Positions 9,704 through 18,443 of a DNA stretch of 64,000 nt are shown here, piece after piece. The position numbers were made by a program, and so were the translations under genes. The DNA comes from an uncultured Flavobacteriales bacterium (GTDB lineage: Bacteria; Bacteroidota; Bacteroidia; Flavobacteriales_F; PHOS-HE28). A model generated the notes under the pieces. That model was given only the letters and a program-made list of their open reading frames with translations. It was not told the DNA's origin and did not search any database. How positions within the stretch are numbered: position 1 is the stretch's first letter; every line of letters begins with the position of its first letter. The stretch spans positions 124,001-188,000 of the forward strand of contig CALMPI010000009.1 of assembly GCA_937872175.1 (NCBI GenBank), given 5' to 3'.

Positions 9704-10093
9704 ATGGCCAGCATCTTCACCCGCATCATCCACGGCGAGATCCCCTGTCACAAGGTGGGGGAGGATGATCGCTTTCTGGCCTTCCTGGACATCGGTCCGT
9801 TGCGTGACGGCCACACCCTGGTGGTGCCCAAGCTGGAGGTGGACCGGTTCCTGGATCTGCCGGACGACCTGCTGGCCGGCGTCATGCCCTTCGCCAAGGA
9901 GGTGGGGGCGCGCATCCAACGGGTGGTGCCCTGCGACCGCATCGGGCTGTGCGTGATCGGGCTGGAGGTACCGCACGCTCACCTGCACCTCGTGCCGCTG
10001 GACCAGATGTCCGACATGGACTTCACACGGCCGAAGCTGCGGCGGACCGCCGAGGAGCTGGCCGCCCTCGCACAGCGCATCCGCGAGGCCTGA
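9704..10093 (+). CDS. HIT-family nucleotide hydrolase
   Basis: 129 residues from ATG 9704 (MASIFTRIIHGEIP, the usual HIT start; an upstream GTG at 9680 would add eight residues). The C-terminal HAHLHLVPL is the catalytic histidine triad. These small cytoplasmic enzymes hydrolyse phosphoramidates or dinucleoside polyphosphates (HinT/Hit-like); the exact substrate cannot be read from sequence. It lies 32 bp after greA, a common Bacteroidota arrangement, and converges on ruvC with only 3 bp between stop codons. Confidence 0.92.
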   Translation: MASIFTRIIHGEIPCHKVGEDDRFLAFLDIGPLRDGHTLVVPKLEVDRFLDLPDDLLAGVMPFAKEVGARIQRVVPCDRIGLCVIGLEVPHAHLHLVPLDQMSDMDFTRPKLRRTAEELAALAQRIREA

Positions 10094-10096
10094 CGC

Positions 10097-10675
10097 TCAT
10101 CCTTTCACCCGGCCGGGGTTGTTGCGCACGAACTGCGACCATCCGCCGCCGCCGCCGCCGCGACCGGTGCGTGCGGGCATCGGGGCCGCGTGTCCCTGGC
10201 AGAACTGATGGCACACGGCCACGGCGAGGGCATCGGTGGCATCCGTGCTGGCCGGTAGCTCGGACACGCCCAGGATGTGGAGGAGCATGGCGGCCACCTG
10301 CTCCTTGGTGGCGCCGCCGTGGCCGGTGATGCTCTGTTTGATGCGTGTGGGTGCATATTCCCGCACGGCCACCTCCCGCTGGATCGCCGCGGCGATGGCC
10401 ACGCCCTGGGCCCGGCCGAGCTTCAACATGCTCTGCACGTTCTTGCCGAAGAACTGGGCCTCGATGGCCAGGTCGTCCGGTAGGTGCCGCTCGATCAGTT
10501 CCGTGGTGTGCCGGTGGATGGCCTGCAGCTTCAGCGTGTGGTCGTCGCCGGTGGCGAAGCGGATGCTGCCCGCCTCCACGAGCGCGATCCGCGCGCCTTC
10601 GGCCCGGATCACGCCGAAGCCCATGACGGTCGTTCCGGGGTCGATGCCGAGAATGATGCGCTCGGCCCGGGCCAC
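10097..10675 (-). CDS. ruvC: Crossover junction endodeoxyribonuclease RuvC
   Basis: Holliday-junction resolvase. The catalytic acids are visible: D in ILGIDPGTT, E in LAIEAQFFGKN, and two D in STDATDALAVAV. From GTG 10675 the protein has 192 residues and the usual short lead (VARAERIILGIDPG). ATG 10726 would add 17 residues and overlap the divergent gene at 10703, so I prefer the GTG. The C-terminus carries a glycine-rich linker (GRGGGGGGW) then QFVRNNPGRVK; I recall similar WxxFxxxNPxRxK tails in Bacteroidota RuvC. Resolution with RuvAB is family knowledge. Confidence 0.93.
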   Translation of the reverse strand: MARAERIILGIDPGTTVMGFGVIRAEGARIALVEAGSIRFATGDDHTLKLQAIHRHTTELIERHLPDDLAIEAQFFGKNVQSMLKLGRAQGVAIAAAIQREVAVREYAPTRIKQSITGHGGATKEQVAAMLLHILGVSELPASTDATDALAVAVCHQFCQGHAAPMPARTGRGGGGGGWSQFVRNNPGRVKG

Positions 10676-10680
10676 CCTGC

Positions 10681-10688
10681 TATTTTTG
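10681..10688 (+). promoter_or_regulatory. -7 element of the YbhN-like / glycosyltransferase pair
   Basis: TATTTTTG matches TAnnTTTG exactly and lies 14 nt before ATG 10703, between the divergent ruvC and membrane-protein genes. Confidence 0.55.
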
Positions 10689-10702
10689 GCCGTCTTCAGG
10701 CC

Positions 10703-11662
10703 ATGGCGCTCATGATCGTTCGGCATCCGGTGTGGCGGGCAGGGGCCCGATGGGCGGTCTTCGCGGCCACCCTCGTCTGGCTGGCCCATGCTGCGGCCGG
10801 AGCCGAAGGTACGTCCTGGTCGGTGGCCGTGGTCGGCGCATGGGCCTGGGTGATCATTCCGGCCGTGGCCGTGCTGGCCGTGGTCAATTGGTGGCTCGAA
10901 TCCGTCAAGTGGCGGCACCTGATGCGCCCGTTGGTGCGGCTCTCGGGCCCCCAGGCGTTCCGCGCCACGATCAGCGGTACCACCCTGGGCCTGGTGACGC
11001 CCAATCGGACCGGTGAGTTCCTGGGCCGCATCGCGCATCTTCCGGCGCCCCTGCGCACCCGTGCCGCGCTGGCCTCCCTGCCCGGCAGCATCGCCCAGTT
11101 CGCCGTCACCATGATGGCGGGTGCGCTGGGCGTGTTGGTGCTGTGGGGGCCGGTCTCCGCCGTTCTGCCGGTGCATCCTGCGCTCCTGCTCGTGCCGGCG
11201 ACCGTCATCGCGGTGCCGTCCGTGATGCTCGTGCGGCCGGCGCGATTGGCCGGGCTCCTGCTGCGTCTGCCTTTCCCCGGCGCCGTGCGGAGAGGCTTGA
11301 GCGCCCTCGCTGAAGGGCAGGGCGTTCCCTCCCCGGCCCTCCTCGGCTTGAGCGCCATGCGCTACCTGGTCTTCTCGCTGCAGTTCGTGCTGCTGCTGTT
11401 GCTGTTCGCCCCTCAAGTGGCCTGGCCCTACGCATGCGGGGCCGTGCCCGTCATCTTCCTCATCACCACCCTGGTGCCCACGGCCGTCCTCACGGAGCTC
11501 GGGGTGCGCGGTTCGGTGGCCGTGGTGGTGCTGGCGCCCTTGCAGGTGGACCCCCTTCCGGTGTTGTCGGCCACCTTCACGCTCTGGCTGGCGAACCTGG
11601 CCCTTCCGGCCGTCATCGGCGGCGTGATGCTGGTGGGGCTGCGCCGGAACACCACGGCATGA
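10703..11662 (+). CDS. YbhN/UPF0104-like integral membrane protein (LPG synthase TM-domain family)
   Basis: 319 residues and mostly hydrophobic, with about seven or eight membrane segments. The stretch TISGTTLGLVTPNRTGEFLGR resembles the conserved P-x-R-x-GE region of the lysylphosphatidylglycerol synthase transmembrane (flippase-like) family. There is no C-terminal synthetase domain, so it is not a full MprF. ATG 10703 lies right after a good -7 element. The glycosyltransferase start overlaps this stop by 4 bp, suggesting a shared pathway at the membrane, perhaps glycolipid synthesis and transfer; that role is inference. A second, diverged family member is at 36833-37897. Confidence 0.75.
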   Translation: MALMIVRHPVWRAGARWAVFAATLVWLAHAAAGAEGTSWSVAVVGAWAWVIIPAVAVLAVVNWWLESVKWRHLMRPLVRLSGPQAFRATISGTTLGLVTPNRTGEFLGRIAHLPAPLRTRAALASLPGSIAQFAVTMMAGALGVLVLWGPVSAVLPVHPALLLVPATVIAVPSVMLVRPARLAGLLLRLPFPGAVRRGLSALAEGQGVPSPALLGLSAMRYLVFSLQFVLLLLLFAPQVAWPYACGAVPVIFLITTLVPTAVLTELGVRGSVAVVVLAPLQVDPLPVLSATFTLWLANLALPAVIGGVMLVGLRRNTTA

Positions 11663-12795
11663 GCGGCTGGCTCCTCTGGCTGCTGGCCCTGCTGGGCCTC
11701 TCCCTGTTCCTCGCCGCGCTGGTCAGGCAATGGACGCATGCGTTCCGGGCGTCGCTGAGCCTGGACCAACGCCCTGCGGAACCCGTGCGAATGAGCGTGC
11801 TGGTGCCGGCGCGCAACGAGGCCGGGCGCATCTCCCTGCTGCTTCAGGACCTGGCCGCGCAGGCACCCGTTCGTCCCGATGAGGTGATCGTGGTGGATGA
11901 TGCCTCACAGGACGGCACCCTGGCCCAGGCGCGGTCGATGGCCACCCGTTGGCCTGCGCTCCGCGTGTTGTCCCTGCAGGGCGCCCACGGCAAGAAAGCG
12001 GCGCTGGAGGCGGGCATGGCGGTGGCCACGCATCCGGTGGTGCTGTTCACTGACGCGGACGTGCGGTGCGGACCGGGGCGGCTTGCCGCCTTCGGCAGGG
12101 CCTGGGCGTTCAGCGCCCCCGATCTGCTTCTCGGCCCCGTGTTCCTGCGCGAGGCCCATGGCCTGATGGGCCGCTACCAGCGCGAAGAGCAGGCCGTGCT
12201 GTTGGGCGTGGGCGCTGGAAGTGCGTTGTGCGGAACGGCCCTGCTGGCCAATGGCGCGAACCTGGCCGTGCGTCGGTCGGTGTTCGAAGCGATGGGAGGT
12301 TACGCGGCGGACAGGCACTGGGCTTCGGGGGATGACATGTTCCTCCTGCGGCGCGTGCAACGGTCCGGTGGACGGATCGCCTTCGTGGCGGAGCCTGCCG
12401 CGGCCGTGGAGGTGGAACCTGCTGCGGGCGTGCTGGACTGGGCACGGCAGCGCCTTCGCTGGGCCGGCAAGTTGCGGGCCTACCCGGCACCGGGCGCGTT
12501 CGCGTTCGGTGTGCTGGCCATCGGTCTACCCTGGGCCCTGGCCTGGTCCACGATCCTGGTCCTCGACCGGCGGATCGGCGATGACCTGGGCTGGTCGTGG
12601 GCCCTGCTGGTGCTGGGGTGGTCCGCCTGGCTGGGACCCGCGCTGGGCCTGGTGCAGGTGGCCAAGGAGATGCAAGGCCTCCGGCACAGGCCGATGGGCT
12701 CCCTCGTCGCCCTGCTCGGCATGGCGTTCTCCGCCCCGCTCATCGCGGCGATCGCCCTGGTGGTGCGTCCCCGGTGGAAGGGCCGACGGACCTGA
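11659..12795 (+). CDS. Membrane-anchored family 2 glycosyltransferase
   Basis: 378 residues. One N-terminal membrane helix (about 1-22) is followed by a GT-A domain: VLVPARNEAGRI, IVVDDASQDGT, the DxD motif in FTDADV near residue 131, the SGDD acid motif near 222 and QRLRW near 264. This is the layout of processive or lipid-linked family 2 transferases. Three hydrophobic helices finish the protein. The start ATG overlaps the preceding stop (ATGA), indicating translational coupling with the YbhN-like protein. The sugar and acceptor cannot be read from sequence. Confidence 0.88.
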   Translation: MSGWLLWLLALLGLSLFLAALVRQWTHAFRASLSLDQRPAEPVRMSVLVPARNEAGRISLLLQDLAAQAPVRPDEVIVVDDASQDGTLAQARSMATRWPALRVLSLQGAHGKKAALEAGMAVATHPVVLFTDADVRCGPGRLAAFGRAWAFSAPDLLLGPVFLREAHGLMGRYQREEQAVLLGVGAGSALCGTALLANGANLAVRRSVFEAMGGYAADRHWASGDDMFLLRRVQRSGGRIAFVAEPAAAVEVEPAAGVLDWARQRLRWAGKLRAYPAPGAFAFGVLAIGLPWALAWSTILVLDRRIGDDLGWSWALLVLGWSAWLGPALGLVQVAKEMQGLRHRPMGSLVALLGMAFSAPLIAAIALVVRPRWKGRRT

Positions 12796-12801
12796 ACAGC
12801 C

Positions 12802-13188
12802 CTAGAACGGCAGGTCGTCCTCGTCGCCGGCGGGCATGTCCGCCATGGTCGGAGGCGGCGGGGCTTGAAAGCCGCCCGCCGCAGGGGCCGGGGGCGCCGA
12901 CGCGCCGCTGCGGTCGATCCGATTGCCGCTGAGGCTCAGAAAGTACTTGGTCACACCGTCCTTCCCGGTCCATTCACGCCCGTTCACATAGCAGGTCACG
13001 CTCACCTCGTCGCCGGGTTTGTAAGGATCCAACAGGCCGGTGCGGTCCTGGGTGAACTCGATGGGGATGTGCTGCGGCCGCTGACCGGAGGGTTCGGTGA
13101 TCACGAGCTCGCGCTTGCGGAAGGAGGGGCTCACCTCCTGGGTCTTGCCGACCACCTTCACGGTGCCGGTGATGGTGACTTGTGCCAT
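12802..13188 (-). CDS. DUF3127 protein with SSB-like acidic C-terminal tip
   Basis: 128 residues. The first ~90 form the DUF3127 domain (TGTVKVVGKTQEVSPSF, HIPIEFTQDR, VNGREWTGKDGVTKYF), a predicted OB-like fold common in Bacteroidota. A Pro/Ala/Gly-rich linker leads to the last residues GDEDDLPF, very like the SSB tip (DDDIPF) that recruits DNA repair and replication proteins. A nucleic-acid role is therefore plausible; the function itself is unknown. It lies 14 nt downstream of the flavin-reductase gene, probably in the same transcript, and its stop is 6 bp from the convergent glycosyltransferase stop. Confidence 0.85.
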   Translation of the reverse strand: MAQVTITGTVKVVGKTQEVSPSFRKRELVITEPSGQRPQHIPIEFTQDRTGLLDPYKPGDEVSVTCYVNGREWTGKDGVTKYFLSLSGNRIDRSGASAPPAPAAGGFQAPPPPTMADMPAGDEDDLPF

Positions 13189-13202
13189 GGGACGAAGATG
13201 CG

Positions 13203-14102
13203 TTATCGGTCGTTGAAGGCCAGTACGGTGAGCAGCGCCTGCTCCACCTGGCCGGCCAGGAGAAGCTGGTGCGCGCGGTGGTGCAGGGCGGCGCGGAGCT
13301 CATCGTTCCGGCCCTGGTGCTGGATGAAGAGGTCGGCGAGCTCGGTGAGCTTGTGCTCGTTCACCCGGGTCTCATCGGGCAGGGCCAGCACGGAGCCGAG
13401 CCGGCCCAGGTCACTGCCGGTCAGGACGGTGCTTTCGCGCACATCCCGGGGCAGTGCGTCCACCCCGATGCCCATCTCGCGGGCGGGCTGGGGCAGTTCG
13501 AAGAGGGCTTCCCCATGGGCGCGCACATAGAAGTGGCCGCCCATCCGACCGACCAGATCGATGCGCCGCTGATCGATCCGGCCACGAGCATCCAGCACGG
13601 CCTCGTCGATGTGCAGGAGCACCACTTCGCAAAGCACCAGGTTGCCCGCCCCGCCTCCGGTGCCGGTCTCGATCACCTGCCTCACCACGCACTCGAACTG
13701 CACGGGGCTCTCCTTCACGCGGAACGGACGCACCTTTTCGGAGGGCAGCATGGTGAAACCGGCCTTCTCGAACTCGTTCACCCCGGGCGGGTATTCGGTG
13801 CTGGCCAATGAGGCCTGGTGAACCATGGCGTAGGTGACCACATTGATCACCACCTCAGGGTGGGCCTTCACGTTGTGGTAGCTGTCCTTCGTGCTGTTGT
13901 CGCGCCCGCGGCGGGCCGGGCTGAAGATCAGCAGCGGGGGGTTCGCGCCGAAGACGTTGAAGAAGCTGAACGGACTGAGGTTGGGACGGCCTTCCGCGTC
14001 GATCGTGCTGGCAAAGGCCACGGGCCGTGGCCCTACGGCTCCCACCAGGTGGGCGTGCAGTTCGGGCACGGCCAGGTCGGCGGGGTCCAGGCGCTTCATC
14101 AT
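13203..14102 (-). CDS. Flavin reductase-like FMN-binding protein
   Basis: 299 residues. Residues about 15-200 match the flavin-reductase-like split-barrel fold: GPRPVAFASTIDAEGRPNLSPFSFFN, then PPLLIFSPARR and KDSYHN for flavin binding. The last ~90 residues are an extra helical domain. ATG 14102 and ATG 14099 are adjacent. Members are NAD(P)H:flavin oxidoreductases or FMN-binding proteins; the electron partner is unknown. The upstream -7 element at 14112-14119 supports this start. It leads a two-gene unit with DUF3127. Confidence 0.88.
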   Translation of the reverse strand: MMKRLDPADLAVPELHAHLVGAVGPRPVAFASTIDAEGRPNLSPFSFFNVFGANPPLLIFSPARRGRDNSTKDSYHNVKAHPEVVINVVTYAMVHQASLASTEYPPGVNEFEKAGFTMLPSEKVRPFRVKESPVQFECVVRQVIETGTGGGAGNLVLCEVVLLHIDEAVLDARGRIDQRRIDLVGRMGGHFYVRAHGEALFELPQPAREMGIGVDALPRDVRESTVLTGSDLGRLGSVLALPDETRVNEHKLTELADLFIQHQGRNDELRAALHHRAHQLLLAGQVEQALLTVLAFNDR

Positions 14103-14111
14103 GGCGGAGGG

Positions 14112-14119
14112 CGAAGGTA
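14112..14119 (-). promoter_or_regulatory. -7 element of the flavin-reductase gene
   Basis: TACCTTCG on the minus strand, 9 nt before ATG 14102. It is back to back with the tRNA-Leu promoter. Confidence 0.45.
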
Positions 14120-14137
14120 AGGGTACCCCTGATCGGC

Positions 14138-14145
14138 TACCTTTG
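14138..14145 (+). promoter_or_regulatory. -7 element of tRNA-Leu(UAG)
   Basis: TACCTTTG, exact TAnnTTTG, 17 nt before the tRNA 5' end. It may also drive trigger factor, 58 nt beyond the tRNA. Confidence 0.6.
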
Positions 14146-14162
14146 CCGCCCTTTTCGGAACC

Positions 14163-14244
14163 ACGGACGTGGCGGAATTGGTAGACGCGCCAGACTTAGG
14201 ATCTGGTACCGCAAGGTGTGGGGGTTCGAGTCCCCCCGTCCGTA
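14163..14244 (+). tRNA. tRNA-Leu (anticodon UAG)
   Basis: Acceptor arms ACGGACG / CGTCCGT pair fully and are followed by discriminator A. Class II tRNA with a long variable arm (82 nt). The anticodon loop CTTAGGA gives anticodon TAG, reading CUA. The T-loop sequence GTTCGAGTC is present. The 3' CCA is not encoded. Confidence 0.96.
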
Positions 14245-14302
14245 CCTGACCGCGCGGCCCTGGCCCGCCCGAACGATCCCCGTATCCCAAGATCCCATCA
14301 TC

Positions 14303-15658
14303 ATGCAGATCGAACGCGAAGAGACCGGCACCCTCACCGCCACCCTGAAGCTCACGCTCTCCCCCGAGGACTATGCCCCTGGCGTGGAGAAGGCCCTCAA
14401 GGAGCAACGGAAGAACGCCTCATGGCCCGGGTTCCGACCCGGCCAGGTGCCCATGACCATCGTGAAGAAGCGCGTGGGCAAGGCCGTGCTGGTGAACGAG
14501 GTGGAGCGCCTGATCGGTGAACAGCTCAACAGCTACATCCGCGAGAACGGCATCCGTGTGCTGGGTCAGCCGCTGCCGACCAACGGTGGCCTGGAGGCCA
14601 ACGACTGGGACAACCCGGGCGAGCTTCGCTTCCGGTATGACATGGGGCTGGCCCCGGCCCTGGACGTTGAGCTGGATGCCAAGCTGGGCGTGGAGATGCC
14701 GGTGGTGGACGTCACGGATGAGCTCGTGGGACGCGAGGTGGCCGATATGCAGCGGCGCTTCGGCCGGCTGGCCACGGTGGACCAGAGCGGCGACAAGGAC
14801 ATGCTCCTCGGTGATCTGATCGAGCTGGATGCGGCCGGTGCCATCGTGCCCGGAGGCCTGATGAACCGTACGACGATCAGCCTGGAGTTCCTCAAGGATG
14901 AAGCCGCGCGCGCCCTGCTGACGGGCAAGGCCGTGGGTGACGAGGTGGTGCTGTCGCCGGGATCGATCAGCGATGGCCACGACGACCTGGCGCGCATGTT
15001 CAACACCGACCACGAGCGGGTGCACCACCTGGCGGGCCAGGTGCTCTTCCGCGTCGCGGAGATCAAGCGGATGGAGCCTCTTCCGCTCGGCCCTGAGCTC
15101 TTCGACCGGGTGTATGGCCAGGGCGCCGTGGCCGATGAGGCCGCGTTCCGCGCCAAGGTGAAGGAGGGTCTGGAGGCCATGTTCCGCCGCGATGGCGAGC
15201 GGCTCTTCAAGCGGCTGGTGATGAAGCGGCTGCAGGAGCAGGCGGCCATCGACCTGCCCGATCACTTCCTGAAACGGTGGATCATGGAGACCAGCGAGAA
15301 GCCCATCACGCCCGAGGAGCTCGAACAGGGCTACACGGCCTACGCCGACGGGCTCAAGCGGCAACTGCTCGAGGATCGCGTGGTCGAGAAGTACGGCCTG
15401 GAGGCCAAGGGGGAGGAGTTGGACGCCTTCGCGAAGCGATACATCGCCGATCAGTTCGGCCAATATGGCATGCCCGCGCCGGAAGGCGAGGAGATGCAGC
15501 GCATGGCCGGCCGTTTGCTGGGCGACCGCGAGCAGATCAAGCGCATGCGCGACACCATCGTGGACCAGAAGCTCACCGTGCACTTCCGCACCCTGCTCCG
15601 ACCGCAGGAGCGTCCTGTCAGCTACGAGGAGTTCGTAACCTTGGCCCGGACGGCCTAG
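14303..15658 (+). CDS. tig: Trigger factor
   Basis: Ribosome-associated chaperone, 451 residues from ATG 14303. The N-terminal ribosome-binding domain carries the signature GFRPGQVP (residues about 39-46). The central domain corresponds to the FKBP-type peptidyl-prolyl isomerase, diverged here, with many usual active-site residues not obvious, as I understand is common in Bacteroidota. A long helical substrate-cradling domain follows. It is first in tig-clpP-clpP-clpX, the classical order linking nascent-chain folding to ClpXP proteolysis. Confidence 0.95.
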   Translation: MQIEREETGTLTATLKLTLSPEDYAPGVEKALKEQRKNASWPGFRPGQVPMTIVKKRVGKAVLVNEVERLIGEQLNSYIRENGIRVLGQPLPTNGGLEANDWDNPGELRFRYDMGLAPALDVELDAKLGVEMPVVDVTDELVGREVADMQRRFGRLATVDQSGDKDMLLGDLIELDAAGAIVPGGLMNRTTISLEFLKDEAARALLTGKAVGDEVVLSPGSISDGHDDLARMFNTDHERVHHLAGQVLFRVAEIKRMEPLPLGPELFDRVYGQGAVADEAAFRAKVKEGLEAMFRRDGERLFKRLVMKRLQEQAAIDLPDHFLKRWIMETSEKPITPEELEQGYTAYADGLKRQLLEDRVVEKYGLEAKGEELDAFAKRYIADQFGQYGMPAPEGEEMQRMAGRLLGDREQIKRMRDTIVDQKLTVHFRTLLRPQERPVSYEEFVTLARTA

Positions 15659-15696
15659 CGCACGGCGGCCGCCGCACCACCTTCGCTCCGGCACCG

Positions 15697-16362
15697 ATGC
15701 ATCCCCCCGACGAGTTCCTCAAGTACGCCGTGAAGCATCGCGGCATTCCCAGCACCACGCTGGGCGGTTACATCACCGCTTCGCTCACCCCGTACATCAT
15801 CGAGGAGCGCAAGCTGAACGTGGCGCAGATGGACGTGTTCAGCCGGCTGATGATGGACCGCATCATCTTCCTGGGCACGGCGGTGGACGACGAGGTGGCC
15901 AACATCATCCAGGCCCAGCTGCTGTTCCTGGAGAGCGTGGACGCCAAGAAGGACATCCAGATCTACCTGAACAGCCCGGGCGGGGGGGTGTACGCGGGTC
16001 TGGGCATCTACGACACCATGCAGTACATCAACCCGGATGTGGCCACCATTTGCACGGGCATGGCCGCCAGCTTCGGGGCCGTGCTGCTGTGCGCAGGCGC
16101 CAAGGGCAAGCGCAGCGCGCTGAAGCACGCGCGGGTGATGATCCATCAGCCGCTGGGCGGCACCCAAGGCCAGGCCTCGGACATGGAGATCGCCATCAAC
16201 GAGGTGCGGAAGGTGAAGAAGGAGCTCTACACGATCATCAGCGAGCATACGGGTCAGCCGTACGAGCGTATTGAGAAGGACAGCGACCGCGACCACTGGA
16301 TGACCTCCGCGGAGGCGAAGGAGTACGGCCTCATCGACGAGCTTCTCGTACGATCGCGCTGA
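15697..16362 (+). CDS. clpP: ATP-dependent Clp protease proteolytic subunit, copy 1
   Basis: 221 residues from ATG 15697. The serine-protease triad is complete: S125 in GMAAS, H150 in MIHQPLGG, D199 in SDRDHW. Residue 126, right after the nucleophile, is Phe; most ClpP, including copy 2, have Met there. The N-terminus is longer than in E. coli ClpP and shows no obvious propeptide site. Copy 2 begins 25 bp downstream and is closely related along its whole length. Between tig and clpX it should form tetradecamers, possibly mixed with copy 2, fed by ClpX; mixed assembly is inference. Confidence 0.96.
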   Translation: MHPPDEFLKYAVKHRGIPSTTLGGYITASLTPYIIEERKLNVAQMDVFSRLMMDRIIFLGTAVDDEVANIIQAQLLFLESVDAKKDIQIYLNSPGGGVYAGLGIYDTMQYINPDVATICTGMAASFGAVLLCAGAKGKRSALKHARVMIHQPLGGTQGQASDMEIAINEVRKVKKELYTIISEHTGQPYERIEKDSDRDHWMTSAEAKEYGLIDELLVRSR

Positions 16363-16387
16363 GCACACGAACGAACCCATTGAACGC

Positions 16388-17056
16388 ATGTTCCCCAAGG
16401 ACGAATTCCTGAAGTACGCGGTGAAGCACCGCGGCATCACCAGCACCGCGCTGGGCGGCTACATCACCAGCTCGATGACCCCGTACATCATCGAGGAGCG
16501 CCAGTTGAACGTGGCGCAGATGGACGTGTTCAGCCGGTTGATGATGGACCGCATCATCTTTCTGGGCACGGCCATCAATGACCAGGTGGCCAACATCATC
16601 CAGGCCCAGCTGCTGTTCCTGGAGAGCGTGGACGCCAAGAAGGACATCCAGATCTACCTGAACAGCCCGGGCGGGGGGGTGTACGCGGGTCTGGGCATCT
16701 ACGACACCATGCAGTACATCAACCCGGACGTGGCCACCATTTGCACGGGCATGGCCGCCAGCATGGGTGCGGTGCTGCTGTGCGCAGGCGCCAAGGGCAA
16801 GCGCAGCGCACTGAAGCATGCCCGGGTGATGATCCACCAGCCCATGGGTGGCGCCGAAGGTCAGGCCAGCGACATGGAGATCACGGTGAACGAGATCAAG
16901 AAGCTCAAGAAGGAGCTGTACGAGATCATCAGCGACCACAGCGGCCAGCCCTTTGAGAAGGTGGAGAAGGACGGAGACCGGGATTACTGGATGATCGCCG
17001 AGGAGGCCAAGGCCTACGGCATGATCGACGAGCTGCTCGTGAAGCATACCAAGTAA
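16388..17056 (+). CDS. clpP: ATP-dependent Clp protease proteolytic subunit, copy 2
   Basis: 222 residues. Triad S125 (GMAASMG), H150 (MIHQPMGG) and D199 (GDRDYW) is intact, with the usual Met after the serine. The residue register is the same as copy 1 (starts 691 bp apart), so this is a tandem duplication. DNA at 16584-16762 matches 15893-16071 with one difference in 179 bases. Differences cluster in the N-terminus, the residue after the nucleophile and the C-terminal half, which could shape the active site and ClpX contacts. A strong hairpin separates it from clpX. Confidence 0.96.
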   Translation: MFPKDEFLKYAVKHRGITSTALGGYITSSMTPYIIEERQLNVAQMDVFSRLMMDRIIFLGTAINDQVANIIQAQLLFLESVDAKKDIQIYLNSPGGGVYAGLGIYDTMQYINPDVATICTGMAASMGAVLLCAGAKGKRSALKHARVMIHQPMGGAEGQASDMEITVNEIKKLKKELYEIISDHSGQPFEKVEKDGDRDYWMIAEEAKAYGMIDELLVKHTK

Positions 17057-17078
17057 GGCCCTGAACAGCAGCCATATG

Positions 17079-17110
17079 CGGCGGCCGGGTGCAACTTCAC
17101 CCGGCCGCCG
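17079..17110 (+). terminator. 13-bp perfect hairpin between clpP2 and clpX
   Basis: CGGCGGCCGGGTG (17079-17091), loop CAACTT, and the exact reverse complement (17098-17110). No T tract follows. It may terminate or attenuate the tig-clpP transcript, or protect its 3' end; the clpX -7 element starts 4 nt later. Confidence 0.6.
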
Positions 17111-17113
17111 ACG

Positions 17114-17121
17114 TATCTTGG
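17114..17121 (+). promoter_or_regulatory. Possible -7 element of clpX
   Basis: TATCTTGG, a TAnnTTTG variant, 30 nt before the clpX ATG and directly after the hairpin. Confidence 0.4.
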
Positions 17122-17151
17122 CCGGGCTGCCCGCGGGCGTTCCCCCTTCCC

Positions 17152-18393
17152 ATGGAGAAGAAAGAGATCAAGTGCTCGTTCTGCGGGCGCGACAAGCAGG
17201 ACACCAACGTGCTGATCGCTGGCATCACCGGCCACATCTGCGATAGTTGCATCGCCCAGGCACAGAACATCATCAGCGAGGAGCTCAGCCAGCGCTCGCG
17301 CACCGAGATCGAGGGCAGCCTCATCCTGCAACGGCCGGCTGACATCAAGCGGATGCTGGATGAGTACGTGATCGGGCAGGACGAGGCCAAGAAGGTGCTG
17401 AGCGTGGCGGTGTACAACCACTACAAGCGGTTGCTACAGAAGCCCGCCGCCGGTCACGACGAGGTGGAGATCGAGAAGAGCAACATCATCCTGGTGGGGG
17501 AGACGGGCACGGGCAAGACGCTGCTGGCGCGCACCATCGCCCGCATGCTCAATGTGCCCTTCTGCATCGCCGATGCCACGGTGCTCACCGAAGCGGGCTA
17601 TGTGGGCGAGGACGTGGAGAGCATCCTCAGCCGGCTGCTTCAGGCGGCGGACTACGACGTGAGCAAGGCCGAGCGTGGCATCGTGTTCATCGACGAGATC
17701 GACAAGATCAGCCGCAAGAGCGATACCCCCAGCATCACACGGGACGTGAGCGGGGAGGGTGTCCAGCAGGCCCTGCTCAAGCTCCTGGAGGGCAGCACCG
17801 TCAGCGTGCCTCCGCAGGGCGGCCGCAAGCATCCCGAACAGAAGCTCATCCAGGTGGACACGCGCAACATCCTGTTCATCTGCGGCGGTGCGTTCGACGG
17901 CATCGCCAAGATCATCGCCCGGCGGGTGAAGAGCACGGCCGTGGGCTACAGCGCCAGCCGCGAGAGCGCACGCGTGAACGATGAGCACCTGCTGCAGTAC
18001 GTGAGCCCGCTCGACCTGCGCAGTTACGGCCTCATCCCCGAGCTCATCGGCCGCTTTCCGGTGCTCACCTACCTCGATCCGCTCGACAAGGAGAGCCTGC
18101 GGCGCATCCTCACCGAGCCGAAGAACGCGCTCATCAAGCAGTACGTGAAGCTCTTCGAGATGGACAAGGTGAAGCTCGGCTTCGACAAGAAGGTGCTGGA
18201 CTTCATCGTGGAGAAGGCGATCGAGTACAAGCTGGGCGCCCGCGGCCTGCGGAGCATCTGCGAGGCCATCATGACCGACGCGATGTATGAGATGCCCGGT
18301 TCGGGCGAGCGGCCCGCCGAACTGCGCGTGACCCTGGGCTATGCCCGCGAGAAGTTCGACCGCTCGCGCATGAGCCAGTTGAAGGTGGCCTGA
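17152..18393 (+). CDS. clpX: ATP-dependent Clp protease ATP-binding subunit ClpX
   Basis: 413-residue AAA+ unfoldase. The N-terminal zinc-binding domain has C8, C11, C30 and C33 (CSFC, CDSC). Walker A is GETGTGKT near residue 120; Walker B is VFIDEID; the pore-loop region contains GYVGED. The stretch aligned with the ClpP-binding IGF loop of E. coli appears to read V-G-Y (STAVGYSAS); I believe such variants occur in other Bacteroidota. It unfolds tagged substrates and feeds them to ClpP. Its own -7 element and upstream hairpin suggest partly independent expression. Confidence 0.97.
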   Translation: MEKKEIKCSFCGRDKQDTNVLIAGITGHICDSCIAQAQNIISEELSQRSRTEIEGSLILQRPADIKRMLDEYVIGQDEAKKVLSVAVYNHYKRLLQKPAAGHDEVEIEKSNIILVGETGTGKTLLARTIARMLNVPFCIADATVLTEAGYVGEDVESILSRLLQAADYDVSKAERGIVFIDEIDKISRKSDTPSITRDVSGEGVQQALLKLLEGSTVSVPPQGGRKHPEQKLIQVDTRNILFICGGAFDGIAKIIARRVKSTAVGYSASRESARVNDEHLLQYVSPLDLRSYGLIPELIGRFPVLTYLDPLDKESLRRILTEPKNALIKQYVKLFEMDKVKLGFDKKVLDFIVEKAIEYKLGARGLRSICEAIMTDAMYEMPGSGERPAELRVTLGYAREKFDRSRMSQLKVA

Positions 18394-18415
18394 GGTCCGG
18401 GCGGGCCGGGCGGGT

Positions 18416-18423
18416 TACCTTCG
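18416..18423 (+). promoter_or_regulatory. -7 element of the first DUF2911 gene
   Basis: TACCTTCG, 20 nt before ATG 18444. Confidence 0.45.
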
Positions 18424-18443
18424 CCCCCCCAACGACCTCTGTC

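Noticed and set aside
10703-11662. MprF (full lysyl-phosphatidylglycerol synthase)
   Set aside because: There is no C-terminal aminoacyl-transferase domain; only the transmembrane family part is present.
11659-12795. Cellulose or chitin synthase
   Set aside because: The QxxRW-type motif fits, but length, single N-terminal helix and lack of a PilZ or BcsB neighbour do not support a specific polymer.
15697-17056. clpP pair as a pure assembly artefact
   Set aside because: The copies differ in many codons and in residues outside the near-identical block, so both are real sequence; a folded repeat would be identical throughout. Long reads would still be useful.
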